64,000 bases of DNA from Roseiarcus sp963829505 (GTDB lineage: Bacteria > Pseudomonadota > Alphaproteobacteria > Rhizobiales > Beijerinckiaceae). Of this stretch, positions 58,215 through 64,000 are shown piece by piece. Position numbers and translations under genes: made by a program. Numbering within the stretch: the stretch's first letter is position 1; every line of letters begins with the position of its first letter. Location of the stretch: contig CAWHIL010000001.1 in assembly GCA_963829505.1 (NCBI GenBank), forward strand, positions 1,860,001 to 1,924,000, written 5' to 3'. Under the pieces are notes generated by a model that was not told where the DNA came from, made no database searches, and worked only from the letters and a program-made list of their open reading frames with translations.

Positions 58215-59537
58215 TTAGTCGAGGCGGGAGCCGGAAACCCCCTCCTGCGGCCCGGTTCCGGTGATCGGCTGGCGAAAAGCGCCCGCATCTTCCGGTTTCC
58301 CGGACGATGACGAGTGCCCGCCGTCCGCCTGAGACGGGGCCGAGGCCGCCATCTCGCGAACCGCCGACCTGGCGTCCTCGCGGACACTTTCGCCGAGCCG
58401 GTTGGCGGCGTCGGCGAGCGTCGAGGTGGAGAGGCCTTCCTGCCTGACCGCCTCGGTCACAGCGGCTTGCGCGCGATCGACGACCTTGCCGGCGACAGTC
58501 TTCGTGCGTTCGAGCGCGTCCGAGCCGAGGTCGCCGGCCCGGCCTTTCACGGCGTCGCTCGTCTCGCCCATCAGGCTGTCTTCGGTTTCCGTGCCCGGCA
58601 GGAGCGTCGCGAGCGCTGCGCCGACGGCGACGCCGATCGCCGCGCAGATCAGCGGCTGTTCGGTGACGAAGGACACCGCCGTCTCCCGGCTCTGCCTGAC
58701 CGCCTCGACGGCCTGGCGGCGCGTGCGCCGGCCCGTATCGGACGCGGCGCTCCCAAGGGAAGACGCCGTATCGGCGAATGCGCTCAGCGACCCGCCGACC
58801 GACGCCGCGGCGCCGCGCGCCGCCCCGGCCATGCTCCGCCCGCTGCGGCGCGCGGCGTCAGCCGCGCTCGCCGCCTCGGCGCCGACGCTGCTTGCCGCCG
58901 CGCGGACGGCGTCGCTCGCGTTCGAGGCGCGCTCGCCGAAGACGGCGGCCGATTGCCGCATCGTATCGCCGACCGCGGCGGCCCCGCTTCTCGCTGTCTC
59001 CGATGCGCCGCTGACACCCGATTGCACGGCGCCGGCCATCGAGCGGGCGCTCGCGCCGACCGAGCCGGCCGCGTCCGACATGACGTTCATGGCGTCGGCG
59101 GCTCGCGATCGTCCCGGTTCGGCGAAGCGCGATCCGCCTCGCGGCGGGACGCGGGAGCCAGACGCGCCATAGGCGACGAAACTGTCCTCATCGCGCAATC
59201 CTTCGTCAGTGCGCCGCGAAGTCCTCGCCGCGCCGAAACTGGCGAGCGCCGCGGGGCGCAGCCCCATCTTTTCCGACAGGAACATCATGCAGCCGGCCCC
59301 GATCAGGAGGCTCGGCAGCGGGTTTTCTTTCACCGCGTTGTTGAAAGCGCGCAGGAACGTGCCGCCGCCGGCGCGCGAATAGGTGAGCATCTCGTCGAAC
59401 ACCTGGCCGGGCGTCAGCCGGTCGCTGAGTTCGTCGAGGTTTTGCGCCAGCCGTCGCCGCGTCGCCTCCGCCTCGCGCTCGTAGTCGCCCGAATTCGAGG
59501 GACGGCTCTCGCCGGATCGGTCCTGATGCGCAGTCAT
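58215..59537 (-). CDS. DUF3618 protein with long Ala/Ser-rich helical tail
   Basis: 440 residues. The N-terminal DUF3618 region reads YEREAEATRRRLAQNLDELS, DRLTPGQVFDEML, followed by a short hydrophobic hairpin (NPLPSLLIGAGCMMFLSEKM). A ~200-residue stretch of Ala/Ser/Gly-rich helical repeats follows (SDAAGSVGASARSMAGAVQS, then SETARSGAAAVGDTM), then a second hydrophobic segment (EQPLICAAIGVAVGAALATL), as in ElaB/DUF883-type ribosome or membrane anchors. The start ATG overlaps the stop of the upstream gene (ATGA). It is a probable stress-linked inner-membrane protein; the function is not known. Confidence 0.8.
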   Translation of the reverse strand: MTAHQDRSGESRPSNSGDYEREAEATRRRLAQNLDELSDRLTPGQVFDEMLTYSRAGGGTFLRAFNNAVKENPLPSLLIGAGCMMFLSEKMGLRPAALASFGAARTSRRTDEGLRDEDSFVAYGASGSRVPPRGGSRFAEPGRSRAADAMNVMSDAAGSVGASARSMAGAVQSGVSGASETARSGAAAVGDTMRQSAAVFGERASNASDAVRAAASSVGAEAASAADAARRSGRSMAGAARGAAASVGGSLSAFADTASSLGSAASDTGRRTRRQAVEAVRQSRETAVSFVTEQPLICAAIGVAVGAALATLLPGTETEDSLMGETSDAVKGRAGDLGSDALERTKTVAGKVVDRAQAAVTEAVRQEGLSTSTLADAANRLGESVREDARSAVREMAASAPSQADGGHSSSSGKPEDAGAFRQPITGTGPQEGVSGSRLD

Positions 59538-59929
59538 CGAACATGCTCCCTGGCTGTCTCGTAATCGGCGCGCATCTGCTCGAGCGTTCGCTCGGGCACG
59601 AATGCGGATCGTCTGAGCCTTGAGGTTCCGGCCATCGCCAGGAGGCCGCCGATCGCGAGGGCGACGGCCGCGACGATGAGCAGGCTCCACTCGTAGGCGA
59701 GCCCGGCCCGGGTGATCCATTGCGCGGCGTCGAAAAGGAGCGCGACGAGGCCGGCGAGCGCGACGACGGCGCCGAGCGCGAGATAGACGCTCGCCCCGCC
59801 CGCCGCCGACACGCTCTCCGCCAATTCGGATTTCGCGAGGCGGAACTCGGTCTGAACCAGATAGGCTAGGTCGGACGCGACGTGCGTCATGAGGGAAACG
59901 ATGGGCCGATTGGTCTCTCTTGCGGGCAT
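59534..59929 (-). CDS. Holin-X-like (phage holin family) membrane protein
   Basis: 131 residues of the putative holin-X/DUF1469 family. A cytosolic amphipathic helix (LAYLVQTEFRLAKSELAES) is followed by two membrane helices (VYLALGAVVALAGLVALLF and WSLLIVAAVALAIGGLLAMA) and a charged tail. Despite the family name, such proteins are chromosomal and are not in prophages here. The ATG at 59929 is chosen as it is just before the helix; longer frames run into the upstream gene. It is coupled to the DUF3618 gene by overlapping stop and start. Confidence 0.83.
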   Translation of the reverse strand: MPARETNRPIVSLMTHVASDLAYLVQTEFRLAKSELAESVSAAGGASVYLALGAVVALAGLVALLFDAAQWITRAGLAYEWSLLIVAAVALAIGGLLAMAGTSRLRRSAFVPERTLEQMRADYETAREHVR

Positions 59930-59939
59930 GGGCGCCGTC

Positions 59940-60632
59940 CTAGCTCTCGTAGGGATCGAAGCGGGCCGCACGCTCGCCCGCGCTGCTCCGTAAGAAACGC
60001 GCCAGCGCAAATCCCGCGACCACCGATCCGCCGATGAACAGCGCCGGCTGGGCCCGCGCGAGCCGGACCGCCGAATCGACAAGGTCGCTGACGTTGCGGC
60101 TGGAAAGCTCATTCGACAGGCTCTCGACCCCGCGGGCGGCCTGGTGGACCGCGCCGGCGATGAAGGGCGACTGCGGCTCGAGGTCGTCGGCCGCGCCGTC
60201 GATGACGCGCGCGAGGCCCCGGATCGCGTCGACGCCGCGCGCCTTCTGCGTTTCGCCGGTTTCGTTGAGTTCGTGGCCGACGTCGCCCACGAAGCGGGAG
60301 GCCTGACGGCGCACCGCGTCGGCCGCGGCCCGCGCGGTCTCCCTGACGCTGTCGTTGATTGCGCCCGCCGCCAATTCGGCTTCGGCCCCGCCTTCGGCGA
60401 AGCTGTCCGGCGCGCTGTCGCCGGCCAATGAACTCAGGGGATCCGTGAAGCCCCGGGGCTTGAAGGGGTCCGCCGGCGATTCGGACGCGGCTTCGCTCCC
60501 GGCGAAACTGTCCGGCGCGTCGTCATCATAGGCCGACGAACTCGAGGGATCGGAGAAACGCCTGGTCCTGAACGGGTCGGCGGTCGAGCCGTCGGCGGGA
60601 CCGCTCGTGCTCGGATCGGAAGGGATGGCCAT
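59940..60632 (-). CDS. Acidic repeat protein with C-terminal membrane anchor
   Basis: 230 residues, first gene of the operon. The N-terminal part contains an imperfect duplication of ~28 residues: ADPFRTRRFSDPSSSSAYDD...APDSFAG, then ADPFKPRGFTDPLSSLAGDS-APDSFAEG. A helical amphipathic middle follows (NDSVRETARAAADAVRRQAS), then a C-terminal hydrophobic stretch (PALFIGGSVVAGFALARFLR) and a short tail. This matches the nutrient-deprivation/DUF883-like proteins that accompany DUF3618 and holin-X genes in Rhizobiales. The ATG at 60632 is chosen as it lies behind AAGGAG. Function unknown. Confidence 0.75.
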   Translation of the reverse strand: MAIPSDPSTSGPADGSTADPFRTRRFSDPSSSSAYDDDAPDSFAGSEAASESPADPFKPRGFTDPLSSLAGDSAPDSFAEGGAEAELAAGAINDSVRETARAAADAVRRQASRFVGDVGHELNETGETQKARGVDAIRGLARVIDGAADDLEPQSPFIAGAVHQAARGVESLSNELSSRNVSDLVDSAVRLARAQPALFIGGSVVAGFALARFLRSSAGERAARFDPYES

Positions 60633-60845
60633 TCGAGTCGCTCCTTGAAAACCCAAGGGCTAAATCCGACGGCCAGCCGGTTGTTCCCGCCGGCGCCCTA
60701 TTTTCGCGTGGGATCGTCTCTCGGCCGAATGTCTTCGTACGGGCGCGACCCGGCTTATGGTTAGGCGTGCATTAACTCGACCTGCATAGGGTCTGACGTC
60801 GGGGCGCGTGTGGCATTCGCCGCGCCCAAGCGGGCAGTTCACGCG

Positions 60846-63347
60846 ATGCGTACCACCACATTCTCGGTGTTCGATTATCTGCCGGCCTGGGCGCGGGAGT
60901 TCCCGAAGCGCCGTGCGGCGGAGGCGCTCGGCCTTGCGGTCGTCGCCGGGGTCGCCGCGCTTTCCGTGGCGCTGCTCACCTGGTCGGTCGAGGACCCGAG
61001 CCTCAACCACGCCACCAACGCGCGCATTCATAATTTGCTTGGCGCGCCGGGGGCGATCGTCGCCGACATCGTCATGCAGATGCTCGGCCTCGCCTGCATC
61101 GCGGCGCTGGCGCCCCCCGCCTTCTGGGGATGGCGGCTCGTCACCCGGCGGCGGCTCGCAACCCCACTGCGCAATGCGGCCTTCTACGTCGTCGGGGTCG
61201 TTGCGGCGGCGGCGCTCGCTTCCCTCCTTCCGGCGCCGGGAAGCTGGCCCCTCCCGACCGGCCTCGGCGGCGTCGTCGGCGATGCGGCTCTGGCGGTTCC
61301 GCGCCGGCTCGCGCATGGGTCGACATGGGGCTCGGCCGCCCTCGACGCGACCTTCGCCATCGTTGCAATTCTGGCGCTGACCGCCGCCGCTGGCGTCGGG
61401 TTCCGTCCCGGGCACGGTGACGACGTCGCCGTGAAGCCGAAGCGCGCCGGACGCGCGGGCGCCGGAAGCGACGACGAGGAGGGCGAAGAGGAGCCTGGCT
61501 TCGGGATCGTCTCCATCGGCGCCGTGATTCACGGCCTCCTGACGGCGAAGGCGCTTCTGCGCCGCCTCGTCCGTCGTTCCCGGCGGGCGCCGCCGCCGTC
61601 GAACGTCTCGCGCCCTGCCTGGGCCGGCCTCGTCGTCGACGACGGCGGGCTTGGCGCGCCGGGCGCCTATGCGCCCCGTCCGAAGCCGTCGGCGGCGCCC
61701 GACGTCGAGGCGCCGGCCCCGCGGGTCGCGGCGCCCGCGGCGCCCCTCAAGGTTGGTCAGCGCGCCGCAACCAACTCGCAGCTCAAATTCGTCTTCGCGC
61801 CGCGCGGCGAGTGGATCATGCCGCCGCTCGCGGTTCTCGCCGAGCCGAAGAAGACGGCGGGCCGGATCTCGAACGACGCCCTCGAACAGAACGCCCGGAT
61901 GCTCGAGGGCGTGCTCGACGACTTCGGCGTCAAGGGCGAGATCATGAACATTCGCCCGGGGCCCGTCGTCACTCTGTACGAACTGGAGCCCGCGCCCGGC
62001 GTCAAATCCTCGCGCGTCATCGGGCTTGCCGACGACATCGCCCGCTCGATGTCGGCCGTCTCCGCCCGCGTCGCGGTGGTGCAGGGGCGCAACGCCATCG
62101 GCATCGAACTGCCGAACCAGCGGCGCGAGCTTGTCTCGCTCCGGGAGCTGCTCGCCAGCGAGGATTTCGAGAAGTCGAAGCACCGGCTCGCGATCGCGCT
62201 CGGCAAGACGATCGGCGGCGAGCCGGTGATCGTCGATCTCGCCCGCATGCCCCATCTGCTCGTCGCCGGCACGACCGGCTCGGGCAAGTCGGTCGCCATC
62301 AACACGATGATCCTGTCGCTCGTCTACCGGCTGAAGCCCGATCAGTGCCGGCTCATCATGGTCGACCCGAAGATGCTCGAGCTCTCGACCTACGACGGCA
62401 TTCCCCATCTCCTGACCCCGGTCGTCACCGACCCGAAGAAGGCGGTGGTCGCGCTGAAATGGGCGGTTCGCGAGATGGAGGACCGCTACAAGAAGATGTC
62501 GAAGCTCGCGGTGCGCAACATCGACGGCTTCAACGCGCGCGTCGCGGAAGCGCGCCTGAAGGGCGAGACTTTGACCCGCACCGTGCAGACCGGCTTCGAC
62601 CGCGAGACGGGAGAGGCGATCTACGAGAAGGAGGAGCTGGCGCTCGAGGAACTGCCCTACATCGTCCTCGTGGTCGACGAGATGGCCGACCTGATGATGG
62701 TCGCCGGCAAGGACATCGAGGGCGCGATCCAGCGCCTGGCGCAGATGGCCCGCGCCGCGGGGATCCATCTCATCATGGCGACCCAGCGCCCCTCGGTCGA
62801 CGTCGTCACCGGCACGATCAAGGCGAATTTCCCGACCCGCATCTCGTTCCAGGTGACGAGCAAGATCGACAGCCGCACCATCCTCGGCGAGCAGGGGGCC
62901 GAGCAGCTCCTCGGCCAGGGCGACATGCTCTACATGGCGGGCGGCGGGCGCATCTCGCGCGTCCACGGGCCGTTCGTCTCCGACCCCGAGGTCGAGAAGG
63001 TGGTGGCGCACCTGAAGAAGCAGGGCACGCCCGAATATCTCTCAGCCATCACCGAGGAGGACGATCCCGAGGGCGACGAGGGGCCGCTGCCGGCGGCGGG
63101 CTCGATGGACGAGGAGGAATCGGCCGACTACTACGACCGCGCGGTCAATATCGTCCTGCGCGACCGCAAGGTGTCGACGAGCTACATCCAGCGCCGCCTC
63201 TCCGTCGGCTACAACAAGGCGGCCTCGCTGGTCGAGCGGATGGAGAAGGAGGGCGTCGTCAGCGCCCCCAACCACGCGGGAAAACGCGAGATTTTGGTCG
63301 GCGAGGGCGTCGACCGAAGGGCTTTCGAGGATCTCGAGGAGGATTAA
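60846..63347 (+). CDS. ftsK: DNA translocase FtsK
   Basis: Septum-located DNA pump of 833 residues. The N-terminus has four membrane helices (from ALGLAVVAGVAALSVALLTW to FAIVAILALTAAAGVGF). A ~150-residue charged/Pro-rich linker follows, then the motor: Walker A VAGTTGSGKSVAINT, Walker B YIVLVVDEMADLMM, and MATQRPSVDVVTGTIKANFP. The C-terminal gamma winged helix (DRKVSTSYIQRRLSVGYNKA) reads KOPS sequences and contacts XerD. The ATG at 60846 (MRTTTFSVFDYLPAW) is preferred to a GTG at 60810. It is transcribed divergently from the envelope operon. Confidence 0.97.
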   Translation: MRTTTFSVFDYLPAWAREFPKRRAAEALGLAVVAGVAALSVALLTWSVEDPSLNHATNARIHNLLGAPGAIVADIVMQMLGLACIAALAPPAFWGWRLVTRRRLATPLRNAAFYVVGVVAAAALASLLPAPGSWPLPTGLGGVVGDAALAVPRRLAHGSTWGSAALDATFAIVAILALTAAAGVGFRPGHGDDVAVKPKRAGRAGAGSDDEEGEEEPGFGIVSIGAVIHGLLTAKALLRRLVRRSRRAPPPSNVSRPAWAGLVVDDGGLGAPGAYAPRPKPSAAPDVEAPAPRVAAPAAPLKVGQRAATNSQLKFVFAPRGEWIMPPLAVLAEPKKTAGRISNDALEQNARMLEGVLDDFGVKGEIMNIRPGPVVTLYELEPAPGVKSSRVIGLADDIARSMSAVSARVAVVQGRNAIGIELPNQRRELVSLRELLASEDFEKSKHRLAIALGKTIGGEPVIVDLARMPHLLVAGTTGSGKSVAINTMILSLVYRLKPDQCRLIMVDPKMLELSTYDGIPHLLTPVVTDPKKAVVALKWAVREMEDRYKKMSKLAVRNIDGFNARVAEARLKGETLTRTVQTGFDRETGEAIYEKEELALEELPYIVLVVDEMADLMMVAGKDIEGAIQRLAQMARAAGIHLIMATQRPSVDVVTGTIKANFPTRISFQVTSKIDSRTILGEQGAEQLLGQGDMLYMAGGGRISRVHGPFVSDPEVEKVVAHLKKQGTPEYLSAITEEDDPEGDEGPLPAAGSMDEEESADYYDRAVNIVLRDRKVSTSYIQRRLSVGYNKAASLVERMEKEGVVSAPNHAGKREILVGEGVDRRAFEDLEED

Positions 63348-63378
63348 GGGCGCCCCCTTCCGAGGGCCTTGCCTTGCC

Positions 63379-63897
63379 TCACACGCGACGAAGGGCGTCG
63401 GCGGCCGTGGCGAGGGGAAGGACAAGAGAGAGCGGCGCGTCTTCGAGGCGCAGCGCGCCGTAGCCTTCGTACCAGCGAGCGGCGCGATCGTGCTTGGCGT
63501 CGATGAGCAGGGCGACCCCGCCAACGTCGCGAGCGGCGCGGAGGCAGCGATCCGCCGCGCGCAGCAGAAGACTGCCGCCAAGTCCCCGCCCCTGCATGTT
63601 TCCGTCGACGGCGAGGCGGCCCAGCCGAAACATCGGCACGTCGTAGCGGCCGAGGCCTTTTCGCGCGAGCGCCGGCGTTCTGGCGTATTCGAGCGAGGCG
63701 GGGCTGAGCGTATAGAAGCCGAGAATGCGCTCGGGCGCGTCGATGGGAACGGCGACGAAACACTTCGCGCCGCCGCTTTCGTGGTTTTGACGGGCATGGC
63801 GGCGCAGGTACTCGTTCAGGTCCGCGTCGCCGCAATCGAAGCGCGAGCGGTCGTGAGCCCGCGCAATCGCCGCTTCCTCCCAGGTCAGGTCCGTCAC
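63379..63897 (-). CDS. GNAT-type toxin (TacT/AtaT family)
   Basis: Acetyltransferase of 172 residues of the type II toxin group that acetylates aminoacyl-tRNA and stops translation. The start region HDRSRFDCGDADLNEYLRRH is characteristic, with the substrate strand KCFVAVPIDAPERILGFYTL. The acetyl-CoA segment is RLGRLAVDGNMQGRGLGGSL, and the terminal ARWYEGYGALRLED is the usual Tyr-bearing end. A GTG start overlaps the stop of the antitoxin gene upstream (GTGA), as normal for these pairs. Confidence 0.9.
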   Translation of the reverse strand: MTDLTWEEAAIARAHDRSRFDCGDADLNEYLRRHARQNHESGGAKCFVAVPIDAPERILGFYTLSPASLEYARTPALARKGLGRYDVPMFRLGRLAVDGNMQGRGLGGSLLLRAADRCLRAARDVGGVALLIDAKHDRAARWYEGYGALRLEDAPLSLVLPLATAADALRRV

Positions 63898-64000
63898 CGA
63901 AGACGAAAGCCGGCCTTCGCAATCTCGACCAGACGATCGGGCGCCGCCGGCGGATTTTCGAGGAGGGCGAGGACGCGCAGCAAATCGCGCTCCGACAGCG
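63894..64000 (-). CDS. DUF1778 antitoxin, C-terminal part (cut by window end)
   Basis: The last 34 codons of a DUF1778 (TacA-like) antitoxin are read on the minus strand from the window edge: LSERDLLRVLALLENPPAAP, DRLVEIAKAGFRLR, stop. The family's C-terminal FxLSERD...LENPP signature is plain. The missing N-terminus should be a ribbon-helix-helix that binds the promoter. Its stop overlaps the toxin start, giving a complete-looking toxin-antitoxin unit apart from the truncation. Confidence 0.85.
   Translation of the reverse strand, partial: LSERDLLRVLALLENPPAAPDRLVEIAKAGFRLR

Noticed and set aside
59534..59929. Prophage holin
   Set aside because: The family name is historical; no lysin, structural or integrase genes are nearby and the operon partners are chromosomal stress-type proteins.
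60660..60687. Possible EcfG promoter (GGAAC-N17-ATTTAG) for the DUF3618 operon
   Set aside because: The -35 is exact but the -10 lacks CGTT, so the match is too weak to list, although stress control of this operon would make sense.

Overview
The window is a 64 kb GC-rich chromosomal segment. It looks like an alphaproteobacterium of the Hyphomicrobiales (Rhizobiales), plausibly near the Beijerinckiaceae/Methylocystaceae. The grounds are the NAD-linked Hox hydrogenase behind a FixK/FNR-type box, split glycine decarboxylase subunits, an EcfG-type stress promoter, IalB and DUF3618 envelope proteins, and many palindromic intergenic repeats of the kind common in that order. The taxonomic placement is inference. 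No phage, insertion sequence, CRISPR array or rRNA was seen; one tRNA (Val, GAC) was found.

Layout. 0-9 kb: the 3' end of groEL, an omega-amino-acid aminotransferase, a polar amino-acid ABC transporter whose binding-protein gene carries a one-base frameshift, a Tat-exported multicopper oxidase, dps behind an EcfG promoter, and thpR. 9-16.5 kb: a cytochrome P450 and an exopolysaccharide O-acetylation set (MBOAT protein, two AlgJ-like paralogues of which the first is frameshifted, and an OafA-type acyltransferase on the other strand). 16.5-20 kb: cobU, a YgjP-like metallopeptidase, an alpha/beta hydrolase and a glycosyltransferase. 20-25 kb: the hoxFUYH operon plus its maturation protease, all on the minus strand. 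25-31 kb: a GyrI-like exported protein and gcvT-gcvH-gcvPA-gcvPB under a tandem glycine riboswitch with a visible promoter. 31-36.4 kb: an envelope lipoprotein, IalB, tRNA-Val, an acetyltransferase, and an NCS2-type permease/biuret-type hydrolase pair divergent from a GntR regulator.

36.4-47.7 kb: two stretches dense in non-coding repeats flank a cell-wall hydrolase, alanine dehydrogenase with its Lrp regulator, xseB, an orphan ParA, a DegP-type protease, a small Trp/Cys-rich exported protein and a coiled-coil membrane protein. 47.7-57 kb: rplK-rplA (separated from secE-nusG and from rplJL-rpoBC), hrpB carrying an in-frame palindromic repeat, an epimerase, tesB, glnK-amtB with a sigma-54-like promoter, and an orphan OmpR-type regulator. 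57-64 kb: YihY, a three-gene envelope/stress operon (DUF3618 and holin-X-like proteins), ftsK, and a DUF1778/GNAT toxin-antitoxin pair cut by the window end.

The most unusual material is non-coding. (i) A repeat that folds as a closing stem plus two hairpins, with compensatory base changes between copies at 36.5 and 47.6 kb. (ii) Two inverted-orientation composite elements (37.0 and 46.9 kb) that share promoter-like ends and several conserved blocks. (iii) A palindromic element read in frame inside hrpB. Two frameshifts in otherwise well-conserved genes mean that sequencing or assembly error should be excluded before either is called a pseudogene.
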